Source: a virus
Reading direction: 5' to 3' (one strand)
DNA length: 38,136 nucleotides
Virus record (IMG/VR): IMGVR_UViG_3300009168_000076
Coordinates: 1-38,136 of that record
Under the pieces are notes generated by a model. It was not told where the DNA came from and did not search any database. It saw only the letters and a list, made by a program, of their open reading frames with translations. Positions 7,910-15,491 of this stretch are shown here, piece after piece. The position numbers and the translations under genes were made by a program. Position 1 is the first letter of the stretch. Each line of letters begins with the position of its first letter.

Positions 7910-7932
7910 CCATCAACGGGCGTCCGATATGA
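7906..7932 (+). other. 8-codon bridging ORF
   Basis: An ATG overlaps the connector stop (ATGA), encodes MTINGRPI and stops on a TGA that overlaps the ATG of the next gene. It may act as a ribosome bridge that couples translation of the coiled-coil gene to the connector gene rather than as a functional peptide. Confidence 0.35.
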
Positions 7933-8075
7933 GCGAAGATGCGCTGGCGGCTACTCTCGATGACCTGAGAGAAGAAGTCCGCAAGCTGAAAGAGGAAGTG
8001 CGCGAGTTGCGCGAGGAAGTATCCAAACTGCGCGGCGCGCGGTCCTGGGGGGATTACACCAGTGCGTCAGCTTGA
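7929..8075 (+). CDS. 48-residue coiled-coil protein with GARSWGDYT tail
   Basis: The peptide is almost entirely a parallel-type heptad repeat (LREEVRKLKEEVRELREEV) followed by SKLRGARSWGDYTSASA. The same C-terminal string LRGARSWGDYT ends the unrelated 196-residue protein encoded at 26058-26648. The start at 7929 overlaps the stop of an 8-codon ORF. No known family. The coiled coil suggests oligomerisation, and the shared tail suggests a docking or recognition peptide. It opens the cargo block that interrupts the head-tail genes. Confidence 0.68.
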   Translation: MSEDALAATLDDLREEVRKLKEEVRELREEVSKLRGARSWGDYTSASA

Positions 8076-8093
8076 GGACGTGGAGCGGTCGCC

Positions 8094-8315
8094 ATGTCAT
8101 TGACCGGGTTGCTGCTCGGCGTGGTCAATGCCGCAATCGTGGCCGCCATCCTCGTGCTGGTCGGCGCGATCATCGTCATGGTCGCGAAGTGGTTCACCTA
8201 CAGCATCGACTGGAACGTGCAGCGGCTATACTTGCTCGTGGTGATGCTGATCGTTCTGTATATGGTCGTGGCCATGCTGCTGGGACTGCCGACGTGGCGC
8301 ATCGTCCATGGGTAA
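8094..8315 (+). CDS. two-helix membrane protein
   Basis: The 73 residues contain two strong transmembrane segments (about 4-31 and 45-66), separated by a short loop with KWFTYSIDWNVQR. GGAG lies nine bases upstream of the ATG. A small two-helix membrane protein could be a holin, but it sits far from the endolysin and next to sugar-modification genes. A membrane anchor or a superinfection-exclusion role is equally plausible. Its last codons overlap the next gene by eight bases. Confidence 0.7.
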   Translation: MSLTGLLLGVVNAAIVAAILVLVGAIIVMVAKWFTYSIDWNVQRLYLLVVMLIVLYMVVAMLLGLPTWRIVHG

Positions 8316-8964
8316 GACGATGACGTTCTGGTCGGTGCCGCGCGAATGGGAACGCGAGACTGCGTTCATCATTGCCGGCGGGCCGTCGGTGCTCGGGCAC
8401 GACCTCGGGCAACTGCGCGGGCGGCGGGTGATTGTGATCAATTCAAGCATCCATGCCGCGCCGTGGGCTGACTTCTGCTACTTCGGCGACTGGCGCTGGT
8501 GGAACGAGCCGGAAAACCAGGCGGCGATCGCGAGCCTCGGCGGGCGCGTCGTCACGGTCTCGAACATGGTGCAAAACGAGAAGGTGCTCGTCTGCCGCAA
8601 AGGCAAGCCGCCAGGACTGTCGCAGGCGCCCGACACCCTGACGCAGAAGTGGACGTCTCTCACCGCGGCCACCAATCTGGCGGCGCACCTGGTCGGCCGC
8701 GGCGGCACGATCGTCTGGCTCGGCGCCGACGGCAAGGCGGCTCCGGATGGCCGGGTCTGGCACCACAAGCCGCACCGTTGGGGGCCGAAGCCGGAACGCT
8801 ACGATCGGCATCGGGCTGATGTCGCGACGATGGTCGAGCCGCTGCGGACCATGGGCATCTCGTTGCTCAACGCCAGTCCTGGCAGCGCCTACGCCGACCT
8901 GTGGCCGGTCGTCGACCTGCCGGACGCAATCCACGAAGCAGTTCATCGGCGGGTGGCGGCATGA
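8308..8964 (+). CDS. AGGPSV-motif protein, DUF115/glycosyltransferase-like
   Basis: This 218-residue protein begins with FIIAGGPSVLGHDLGQLRG and VIVINSSI, the nucleotide-binding entry of DUF115/MptE-like and sialyltransferase-like proteins. It continues with WADFCYFGDWRWW, a pattern seen in phage-encoded proteins often labelled norphogenetic. A GGTIVWLGADGK strand and an HHKPHRWGPK motif follow. The family is thought to act in nucleotide-sugar or surface-glycan chemistry, but no reaction is proven. Downstream GT9-like and methyltransferase genes overlap it (ATGA), supporting a joint modification pathway. Confidence 0.68.
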   Translation: MGKTMTFWSVPREWERETAFIIAGGPSVLGHDLGQLRGRRVIVINSSIHAAPWADFCYFGDWRWWNEPENQAAIASLGGRVVTVSNMVQNEKVLVCRKGKPPGLSQAPDTLTQKWTSLTAATNLAAHLVGRGGTIVWLGADGKAAPDGRVWHHKPHRWGPKPERYDRHRADVATMVEPLRTMGISLLNASPGSAYADLWPVVDLPDAIHEAVHRRVAA

Positions 8965-9917
8965 AGATGAAGCCGCCTCTCGTGTTCGACGGCATGCATG
9001 GATTTGGAGATTGCATCCACCAGCGCGCGCTCGTGCGCCGCGTGCTCGCGACGTCGGATTCGGACGTGTGGCTCCACACCCCGTGGCCGTGCCTCTATCA
9101 CGACCTCGTCGGCGAGCGGTTTGCGGTATTGCCGCCGGCTCGAACGACGCTGCGCACCCAGTGCAAGAACGTTCTGCGCGAGCGCGAAAGCTATGCGCGC
9201 CTGCGGCGGACAATCATCCCGCCAAAGAAAAAGAAGATCTGGTACGACACGACGTGCATTCGCGCCTCGGGCTCCATCCTGGGCGGCATGCTGCGCTATA
9301 CGCTGCACCAACCCCTCGACGGCGCGGACTTCTCGTTGCCGGTGCCCGAGGCATGGCGCGCGAAGGCACTGCACATCGTGCGCCCACGGCCCGGCCGTCC
9401 TGTCATGGTGCTGCGCCCACTGGTCGACCGTACCGAATGGGGCGGCTGCGCCACCCGCAATCCCGACCCGAAGGCCTACGCGGCGATCTACAATGCCATC
9501 CGCTCCCGGTTCTTCGTGGTGTCGATCGCCGACCTGGTCGACGGCGTCGAATGGATTTGTGGCGACCATCTGGATGCCGACGTTGTCCTGCACGCGGGCG
9601 AACTGGACGCCGAGGCCATGATCGGTTTGATCGCATCCGCTGCGCTCACCTTCTGCTCGCCCGGCTTCGCGCTGATCCTGTCGCAAGCTGTCGGCACGCC
9701 GGTGATCACCGTCTACGGCGGGCGCGAGTCGTCGCGCTTCTATGCCTACGGCGCGCGCTTCGCGCCCACGCTCGGCATCGATCCGGTGCAGCCGTGCGAC
9801 TGCTTCCTGCCCAAGCACCCGTGCAACAAGGACATCGACCTCGACGACGCTCACGCACGCATCGCGCGTTTCCTGGATAACCATGTCGCTGCCGACCGTT
9901 CCGCAATCGCGATTTGA
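8961..9917 (+). CDS. glycosyltransferase family 9-like protein
   Basis: The product is 318 residues. The N-terminus LVFDGMHGFGDCIHQRALVR resembles the Gly-rich entry of heptosyltransferases (GT-B fold). The C-terminal half carries LTFCSPGFALILSQAVGTPVITVYGG, the conserved donor-binding region of the ADP-heptose:LPS heptosyltransferase family. A final CDCFLPKHPCNK cysteine cluster is present. It would move a sugar onto a glycan or protein acceptor, with donor and acceptor unknown. The start at 8961 overlaps the previous stop as ATGA. The longer frame upstream to 8901 encodes low-quality Arg/Ser-rich sequence and is rejected. Confidence 0.78.
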   Translation: MKMKPPLVFDGMHGFGDCIHQRALVRRVLATSDSDVWLHTPWPCLYHDLVGERFAVLPPARTTLRTQCKNVLRERESYARLRRTIIPPKKKKIWYDTTCIRASGSILGGMLRYTLHQPLDGADFSLPVPEAWRAKALHIVRPRPGRPVMVLRPLVDRTEWGGCATRNPDPKAYAAIYNAIRSRFFVVSIADLVDGVEWICGDHLDADVVLHAGELDAEAMIGLIASAALTFCSPGFALILSQAVGTPVITVYGGRESSRFYAYGARFAPTLGIDPVQPCDCFLPKHPCNKDIDLDDAHARIARFLDNHVAADRSAIAI

Positions 9918-10476
9918 CGTGCGTCCCATCGATTGGGCCGGCTTGCCGCGGCGCTACATGAACCACGGCGAGCTCGAGGTGCTGATCGCGCTCGTGCGCA
10001 GCGTATCGCCACGCCACGTGATCGAGATCGGCGTCAATACGGGCCGCACCGCCAAGGCGATCCTCGCCAACGTGCCGGACATCGAGCACTATACCGGGGT
10101 CGACGTGATGCCCGGCTATGTACCGGAGAAGGCAGTGCAGCGTCACGAGGTGCCCGCCAATCCGGGCGAACTGGTTAAGGACGACGCGAGGTTCGAGCTG
10201 GTGCTGCTGCGGCGCGGATCGCTCGATCTCACGCCGCAGGACTTGCCGCCCGCCGACGCGATCTTCATCGACGGGGACCACGGACGCGCGGCCGTCGAGC
10301 ACGATAGCGCGCTCGCGAGGTCGATCGTCAGGCCGGGTGGGATCATCATTTATCATGATTTTCATGAACTCGGCACCGTCGACGTGAAGCCAGTGCTCGA
10401 AGCCTTGCACCACGACGGTCGCGACATCGTGCACGTCGAGGGCACGTGGCTCGCATACGAGCTGCTGACGCTGTGA
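9883..10476 (+). CDS. SAM-dependent methyltransferase
   Basis: This 197-residue class I methyltransferase (Methyltransf_24-like) shows motif I HVIEIGVNTGRTAKAIL (about 45-61), the acidic loop YTGVDVMPGY, the catalytic-region IFIDGDHGRAAVEHD, and GGIIIYHDFHELG. The family often methylates sugars. The ATG at 9883 lies inside the preceding gene, a 35-base overlap. With the two upstream genes it makes a three-step glycan-tailoring cassette placed within the virion operon. Confidence 0.82.
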   Translation: MSLPTVPQSRFDVRPIDWAGLPRRYMNHGELEVLIALVRSVSPRHVIEIGVNTGRTAKAILANVPDIEHYTGVDVMPGYVPEKAVQRHEVPANPGELVKDDARFELVLLRRGSLDLTPQDLPPADAIFIDGDHGRAAVEHDSALARSIVRPGGIIIYHDFHELGTVDVKPVLEALHHDGRDIVHVEGTWLAYELLTL

Positions 10477-10904
10477 CGATCAACTACGGCGCACTGCTGT
10501 TCGACCCGGTCTATGCCGAGATCGGCGTGCCGGCCATCATGGGCACTGCCGACATCACGGTCATCGACGACACCCGGCCGAAGGCCTTGCCGATCTCGTC
10601 GGCGGTGACGCAGGCATCTGCCGCGGAGGTTCGCAGCGTCGGGCCAGGTGCGTTTGCGCGCATCTATGAGCTGGCGGCAAAAGGCATTACCCGCGATGTC
10701 TATAGCGACGCCGTGCTCGCGTTCAACGGCCGGACCTGGACCGTGCGCTCGTGGGAGGTGCGCGGCAGCCCGAACGGCGAGGACTTTGGCGAGGTGCGGT
10801 TCCTGTTGAAGGAGCATACCGGCAATGGCGGCGGCAGCGGCGGCGGCGGTTTTGCCTCGTCGAACTCCGTCTCCAGCCGCTCGATTTCGGGAGGGGCGAT
10901 ATGA
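10473..10904 (+). CDS. head-tail joining-type structural protein
   Basis: This 143-residue protein starts with GTG overlapping the previous stop (GTGA). It is mostly beta-strand ([34 protein letters not shown]), and ends in a flexible Gly/Ser tail ([17 protein letters not shown]). Position after the connector and before the tail terminator, once the cargo genes are discounted, and its small beta-barrel look fit a head completion or joining protein. I do not recognise a named family. Confidence 0.6.
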   Translation: MTINYGALLFDPVYAEIGVPAIMGTADITVIDDTRPKALPISSAVTQASAAEVRSVGPGAFARIYELAAKGITRDVYSDAVLAFNGRTWTVRSWEVRGSPNGEDFGEVRFLLKEHTGNGGGSGGGGFASSNSVSSRSISGGAI

Positions 10905-12928
10905 CCGTGATGGGGACGCCGTTCGATCGCGTCCAGTGTCCAACGGCCACGCTCGGCACCGGGAACGTCGTGGTCACCGACCCAGACCCGCGGTACATGC
11001 GTCCTTACGATGCCGGTGTGCGCGATGGCGATCCGGTGACACTGCTGCTTGAGGAAGGCAGTGACTTCGAACTTTCGGAAGCGACCGTACGCAATTGCAC
11101 GGCGCAGAGTTGTGAGTTCGCGCGCAATACGGTGCGGTACTCTTCGATTGGCGGGGTGATCGGTCAAGCCAAGCTGAATTTGAAGGGCGCGGCGCGCGCG
11201 GCTGTCGTTGCCGGTGCCGCCGACCTCAATGTGCATCGTGGTGGGACTATCGACGGCGATATCACCCTCAATGGCAGTCTCGCGGTCAGCGGCACGCTCA
11301 CGGCGCCCGGATTGGAGGTGCCGCCAGGGCCAGCCGGGCCGCAAGGTGAGCCGGGGCCACAAGGGCCACAAGGGCCGCAAGGTGCGGAGGGTCCGCAAGG
11401 CGATCCGGGCGCGCAGGGATCGCAAGGCCCACAAGGCGTGCCTGGTCCGCAAGGGAATGCAGGAGCCGCCGGCCCACAAGGTCCCAAGGGGGACATCGGC
11501 GCCACCGGCCCGACTGGTTCGCAAGGACCAAAAGGCGACAAGGGCGATGCGGGTGCGACAGGTGCTCAGGGGCCGCAGGGCGCTCCCGGCGTGATGCTGC
11601 CGGGGACGGCGCAGCCGAAGATGGATGGCGTCGCCGCGGCGGGTGTCTCGGCCACGCTCGCATCGCGCGAGGATCACGTCCACCCGAGCGACACATCGCG
11701 CGCACCGCTTGCATCTCCGGTATTCACAGGCGATCCGCAGGCGCCGACGCCGTCAACCGGCGATAACGATACATCAATTGCGACGACGGCGTTTGTTGCT
11801 AATGCGGTTGCGGCTCTCGGCATTGGCGGCATGTCTACAGCGGAGTATACTTATTCAACGACACTCACAGCGCCACCGTCAACCGGGCAGTTGCGGGGCA
11901 ATAATGCAACGCAGAGCGCCATAACGGCCTTCTACTTACACGAGACGAATGCGGTTGGCATCGATATTACCAATGCTTTGAAGCTCATTGCGGCGGGCGT
12001 CAAAATCCTCGTGCAGGACAAGACTAACGCAACGAATGTGCAGTATTACCAAACCTCCGGGCCTGCGGTCGATAACGGAGCTTATTTCACCATCCCCGTC
12101 GCATGGCTAGCAACCGGCAGTGCCACGCCGTTCTCGGCGGGGCGGGTGATCTTCGCAGGCTTTGGCATCGGCTCAAACAACATGCCGGAAGCCCCGGCAG
12201 ACGGAACGGCTTATGGCCGCCGTGGTTCTGACACGTCTTGGCAGGCTGCGGTTGCCAAGGCCGGCGACACCATGACGGGGAACCTGACACTCGCTTCCCC
12301 CGATCCATACCTCCTGATCAACGCAGGCGCAGGCACCCATAGTTCTTCAATTGCAGGCCAGAAGGGCGGGATCACCCGATGGATTATGATCCCCGGATCG
12401 AGTGATGCCGAAACCGGCGGCAACGCTGGCTCCGATTTCCAGTTAATTCGCGCCAATGATGCAGGCGGGCTGCTTGACATTCCGCTGGCCATCTCCCGCG
12501 CCACTGGCGATTTGTCGGTGAGTGCTAATGCTTACAAGCCGGGAGGTGGTCCTTGGGCCGCAACATCCGACGAACGCATCAAGGACGTGCTCGGAGACTA
12601 CACGCACGGCCTCGCCGAGGTGCTGAAGCTCGATCCGGTGCGCTACACGTTCCAGGGCAACTATTCCAAACAGGCCACCGGCCAGTCGCCGCATCAGCAG
12701 CTGGCGGAAGAGAAGAAGGAATTTGTCGGGCTGATTGCACAGCAGGCCGAAGTGCCGATGCCTGAGATGGTTACGACGGAGGCCGGCTACATCGACGGCG
12801 AGCCGGTTGACGATTTGCGTGTGCTCGACACGACGGCGCTGTTGTTTGCGCTGGTGAACTGCGTGAAGGAATTGAGCGCGCGCATCGACGCGCTGGAGAG
12901 CGGCGTCCAACCCCGCCGGGTGAGATGA
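10901..12928 (+). CDS. collagen-like tail fibre with S74 autoproteolytic chaperone
   Basis: This is a 675-residue fibre. Residues 1-140 are a beta-rich base ending in a repeat-like [20 protein letters not shown]. Residues 141-230 are about thirty Gly-X-Y triplets, rich in GPQG. A fibre segment with [20 protein letters not shown], typical of trimeric tail fibres, follows. From about residue 556 the ATSDERIKD motif opens a peptidase S74 intramolecular chaperone. Ser556 and Lys561 have the five-residue spacing of the known Ser-Lys dyad. The domain ends in a coiled coil ([22 protein letters not shown]). The chaperone trimerises the fibre and then cuts itself off. The start overlaps the preceding stop (ATGA). 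Confidence 0.88.
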   Translation: MTVMGTPFDRVQCPTATLGTGNVVVTDPDPRYMRPYDAGVRDGDPVTLLLEEGSDFELSEATVRNCTAQSCEFARNTVRYSSIGGVIGQAKLNLKGAARAAVVAGAADLNVHRGGTIDGDITLNGSLAVSGTLTAPGLEVPPGPAGPQGEPGPQGPQGPQGAEGPQGDPGAQGSQGPQGVPGPQGNAGAAGPQGPKGDIGATGPTGSQGPKGDKGDAGATGAQGPQGAPGVMLPGTAQPKMDGVAAAGVSATLASREDHVHPSDTSRAPLASPVFTGDPQAPTPSTGDNDTSIATTAFVANAVAALGIGGMSTAEYTYSTTLTAPPSTGQLRGNNATQSAITAFYLHETNAVGIDITNALKLIAAGVKILVQDKTNATNVQYYQTSGPAVDNGAYFTIPVAWLATGSATPFSAGRVIFAGFGIGSNNMPEAPADGTAYGRRGSDTSWQAAVAKAGDTMTGNLTLASPDPYLLINAGAGTHSSSIAGQKGGITRWIMIPGSSDAETGGNAGSDFQLIRANDAGGLLDIPLAISRATGDLSVSANAYKPGGGPWAATSDERIKDVLGDYTHGLAEVLKLDPVRYTFQGNYSKQATGQSPHQQLAEEKKEFVGLIAQQAEVPMPEMVTTEAGYIDGEPVDDLRVLDTTALLFALVNCVKELSARIDALESGVQPRRVR

Positions 12929-13383
12929 GCATCGACGTCCGCGAGGATATCCTGGCGCGCCTGCTCGAGGTGGTCGCCGGCATTCCGAATATCCGATCGG
13001 CGCTGCGCAACGATCCAGATATCCCGGAAGACAAACTGCCGGCCGCGATCGTGTTCGATGGCGACGAGGAAACCGACGACGCGTCCGACCTGTCGATGCG
13101 GCTACCCAACCGGTCAACCGTCGTCCGCATGCAACCCGAGATCGTCATCGCGCAGCAAGCCGACGAGGTCGGGTCCGAGCTCACCACCCTGCGGCGCGAG
13201 CTGATCCGGCGGGTGCTGACCGACACCGCGCTGAACGAGACGATCGTCAAGACCGGAAGGTTCGGCAACGGCGCGATCCGTTACCTCGGCTGTCAGACCG
13301 ACCTCGGCTGGGGTCGCTCGCTGCAGGGCGCTCTGCGAGCGCAGTTCATGTTCAAATACTCACTCAAAATAAAGGACCTATAA
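12925..13383 (+). CDS. tail terminator/completion protein
   Basis: This 152-residue protein is the likely cap of the tail tube that stops polymerisation and docks to the head. Its layout matches such proteins: an N-terminal helix ([18 protein letters not shown]), a beta strand ([10 protein letters not shown]), [11 protein letters not shown], a long helix ([16 protein letters not shown]), then [20 protein letters not shown], which resembles the final strands. It lies directly before the tail tube gene. The start overlaps the fibre stop (ATGA). The assignment is by order and fold pattern, not by a signature motif. Confidence 0.68.
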   Translation: MSIDVREDILARLLEVVAGIPNIRSALRNDPDIPEDKLPAAIVFDGDEETDDASDLSMRLPNRSTVVRMQPEIVIAQQADEVGSELTTLRRELIRRVLTDTALNETIVKTGRFGNGAIRYLGCQTDLGWGRSLQGALRAQFMFKYSLKIKDL

Positions 13384-13386
13384 GCC

Positions 13387-13914
13387 ATGCCCGCAAGCCC
13401 ATCGATCCAAAACTATCACATCGGCAAGGGTATCGTTTCGTTCAAGGAAGACGGCGCCGCCGACTTCGTCGATCTCGGCAATGCGCCGTCGTTCGTCTGG
13501 ACGCCCACGATCGAGAAGAAGGAACACTTCTCGGCGCGCGAGGGCGTCAAGGTGAAGGACTTCACCGCCATCACTCAAACGGGCGCAACGATCAAGATGA
13601 CGCTCGACGAGATCAACGGCGAGAATTTGGCCATCTTCACGCTCGGCGAAAAGGGCACCGACACGGATGGCAATGTCACCGTCTCGGCCTTCAAGAAGAC
13701 CGAGGTCGCCGGCGTAATCAAAGTCGAGGGCACCAACGATATCGGCCAGCAGGTCGACTACATCGGCCGCGTCTCGGTCAACCCGTCCGGTGATTTTAGC
13801 TTCATCACCGCCGAGGACGACTTCTCGGCGCTCGAGGTCGAGCTTGAGGTGCAGAAGGGCGACGACGGCGACTTCGGCATCTTCACCGTCCGCGATGAAA
13901 CGGTGTCGGCGTAA
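13387..13914 (+). CDS. major tail tube protein
   Basis: The product is 175 residues, mostly beta-strand, with the pattern of siphovirus tail tube subunits: an N-terminal GKGIVSFKE, FVDLGNAPSFVWTPTIEKKEHFS, the strand GATIKMTLDEINGENLAIFTLG, and GQQVDYIGRVSVNPSGDFSFI. These rings stack around the tape measure to make the tail. AAAGGACC precedes the ATG. The position between terminator and tail assembly chaperone is the canonical one. Confidence 0.85.
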   Translation: MPASPSIQNYHIGKGIVSFKEDGAADFVDLGNAPSFVWTPTIEKKEHFSAREGVKVKDFTAITQTGATIKMTLDEINGENLAIFTLGEKGTDTDGNVTVSAFKKTEVAGVIKVEGTNDIGQQVDYIGRVSVNPSGDFSFITAEDDFSALEVELEVQKGDDGDFGIFTVRDETVSA

Positions 13915-13925
13915 AGGACAACAGT

Positions 13926-14399
13926 ATGGCCGATCTATTGGATATCGCGCCGTCGACGGCGGTCGGGGTCGTCAAGATCGACGGGCAGCGGGTCAAGGTC
14001 CGCGGCGTCTCGGTCGATGCGATCGCATCCATCGTCTCCCGTTTTCCCGAGCTCAAGGCGCTGGTCAACGGAGGTCTCGGCGACAGCATCGTCCCGCGCC
14101 TGATCGAAGGCTGTGGCGCGGCGGTCGGGCCGATCATCGCGGCCGGCTGCGGGCACCTAGCCGACGAGATCTACGAGCAGCACGCTGCTAAGTTATTGCC
14201 CGAGCATCAGGTCAAATTCATCAAGGCTATATTCGGTCTCACATTCCCAAACGGGATCGGCTCCTTCGTCACGGAACTGACCAGCCTCATCGGCGGGGCG
14301 GACGAAGGGGCAAAAACCGTCAGGATGCGCTTGCGGAAATCGCCATCGCCGTCGTCGCCCTCGGACGACGCGCCGGCTTCTCGCCAGACCTTGCAATGA
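13926..14399 (+). CDS. tail assembly chaperone (upstream, unshifted product)
   Basis: The zero-frame product is 157 residues. It corresponds to the G-like chaperone that coats the tape measure during tail assembly. Residues 1 to about 130 are well-formed helices (VDAIASIVSRFPELKALV, KFIKAIFGLTFPN). The last 25 or so residues (after GADEGAK) turn into Ser/Pro/Arg-rich sequence that looks out of frame, whereas the -1 frame remains well-formed across the same bases. The likely main long product is therefore a -1 frameshift fusion with the downstream frame. Confidence 0.8.
   Translation: MADLLDIAPSTAVGVVKIDGQRVKVRGVSVDAIASIVSRFPELKALVNGGLGDSIVPRLIEGCGAAVGPIIAAGCGHLADEIYEQHAAKLLPEHQVKFIKAIFGLTFPNGIGSFVTELTSLIGGADEGAKTVRMRLRKSPSPSSPSDDAPASRQTLQ
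14310..14318 (+). other. probable -1 programmed frameshift site
   Basis: The codons GCA AAA ACC contain a run of five A. Slipping back one base lets tRNA-Lys re-pair perfectly on AAA, and reading continues AAC CGT CAG GAT. The -1 frame then encodes LAEIAIAVVALGRRAGFSPD and joins the downstream ORF with no stop. This is the G/GT arrangement conserved in long-tailed phages, although the heptamer is not the classical X XXY YYZ. Confidence 0.6.
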
Positions 14400-14548
14400 C
14401 GCTGACGCCGCGCCAGATCGCGGCCTACCTGGAATTCGGAGAGAAGCTCGACCGCATCGAACGGGCGAACGATCTCACGATCGCCGCCATCGGGGCGCAG
14501 GGCGACAAGACGTCGATCGAGAAGACGATCAAGGAGTTGGGCGGGTGA
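14396..14548 (+). CDS. tail assembly chaperone, shifted-frame part (T-like)
   Basis: This 50-residue frame, beginning MTLTPRQIAAYLEFGEKLDR and ending KTIKELGG, has an ATG overlapping the upstream stop (ATGA). It can be entered by re-initiation, but the same frame is open back to about 14312 and reads as good protein there, so it is better viewed as the C-terminal part of a frameshifted G-T fusion. The T part binds the tape measure and tube subunits. It is too short to stand as an ordinary gene. Confidence 0.7.
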   Translation: MTLTPRQIAAYLEFGEKLDRIERANDLTIAAIGAQGDKTSIEKTIKELGG

Positions 14549-14549
14549 A

Positions 14550-14849
14550 TTATTTGGGGCCACAGATGGTGGTGACCTTGTCGTCAGTCGTAGTGAGGAC
14601 CACGCAATTTTGGGTCGGCCCTTTCTCGAGTCGCAAGTTCTTGACGCCGATTGAGCGGAATAGCTTGGTTGCTTCCGCACTCTGCCGACAGTCTCTCGGA
14701 GTTGTTCCTGGGTAGCGCAGTGCGGCGATGGCTTCGGCGACGGCTTCCGGCGACCCAGGCGGATAAGGGGTGATAGTGCATGATTCAGCCATTGCCGGTT
14801 GGGTCGTCAACATGGTCGCGATAAGGATGGCGAGCACGACAGGTTTCAT
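14550..14849 (-). CDS. antisense exported small Cys protein (moron)
   Basis: This 99-residue protein has a clear Sec signal peptide, MKPVVLAILIATMLTTQPAMA without its last residue shown here as the AMA/E cleavage region, followed by a small domain with four cysteines (ESCTIT, PRDCRQ, QNCVVL, TTICGPK). It is probably periplasmic and disulphide-bonded. AGGA lies seven bases before the ATG. A TTG two codons upstream is less likely. It is antisense inside the tail operon and its stop abuts the chaperone stop, the hallmark of a moron expressed in the lysogen. Function unknown; host envelope modification or superinfection exclusion are guesses. Confidence 0.72.
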   Translation of the reverse strand: MKPVVLAILIATMLTTQPAMAESCTITPYPPGSPEAVAEAIAALRYPGTTPRDCRQSAEATKLFRSIGVKNLRLEKGPTQNCVVLTTTDDKVTTICGPK

Positions 14850-14954
14850 GTGCAAGTCCTACGTTGGCCCCCGACCACGTCCAGCGGTGTCCAATCCTGA
14901 AGATGCCGTCTTGATAAATCGTGCCACGCCCTTGCTCATCGGTGCCAATCTGAC

Positions 14955-15491
14955 ATGAAGCTGGTGTTTTCTGCGCAGGAAGCCGTTCTGGATCGGCTGG
15001 TGAAGGAGATCGAGCGCCAGATCGACGAGGCCAGGGCGGGCGCCGTACAGGATGCCGCCGACCTCGCGGTACGAGAGGGGCGCGCGAATATCGCATCGGC
15101 CGGCTTCCCGGCGCGCTGGCGGGCGGCGCTGAAGTCGAAATTCTACCCGAACAAGGGCGACGATCCGGCGGCATTGATCTTTGACACCATCCCGTTCGCC
15201 GGGGTGTTCGAGCGCGGCGTCACGATCAAAGGACGGCCGTTGCTGTGGCTGCCGCTGGAGCGGAACCTGCCGGCTGGCATCCATTCGCCGCGGGCGTATG
15301 GCGGCAGGCTCGTATCGGTGAATGTGGCCGGCAAGCCGCCGCTGCTGTTCGACGCCGGCAAGCGCGAGCTCGGGCCGCTGTTCGTCGGCGTGAGCCAGGT
15401 CAACATTCGCAAGCGGCTCGACCTCTACGCCATCTTCGCACGGGCTGCGGGACGCATGACTGAATTCTATGAGCAACGGATCAAGGGCTAA
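14955..15491 (+). CDS. DUF6441-like tail protein
   Basis: The product has 178 residues: an N-terminal helix (DRLVKEIERQIDEARAGAVQDA), then a region with RANIASAGFPARWRAALKSKFYP, FDTIPFAGVFERGVTIKGRPLLWLPLE and GPLFVGVSQVNIRKRLDL. This pattern is common in phages of Alphaproteobacteria just before the tape measure and resembles the DUF6441 group. It presumably takes part in tail assembly or completion. The stop overlaps the tape measure start (TAATG). Confidence 0.7.
   Translation: MKLVFSAQEAVLDRLVKEIERQIDEARAGAVQDAADLAVREGRANIASAGFPARWRAALKSKFYPNKGDDPAALIFDTIPFAGVFERGVTIKGRPLLWLPLERNLPAGIHSPRAYGGRLVSVNVAGKPPLLFDAGKRELGPLFVGVSQVNIRKRLDLYAIFARAAGRMTEFYEQRIKG

Noticed and set aside
8094-8315. 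Two-helix protein as the phage holin
   Set aside because: Topology fits, but it is 16 kb from the endolysin and in a cargo block, so it is left as an unassigned membrane protein.
11164-11714. Antisense frames rich in Gly-Pro-Cys or Arg-Pro opposite the fibre
   Set aside because: These are complements of the Gly-X-Y repeats, not genes.
14785-15174. Antisense frame continuing upstream of the exported Cys protein
   Set aside because: It is in another frame, mostly Arg/Pro-rich and opposite a convincing tail gene. A short coherent-looking peptide near 14860-14950 is not enough.
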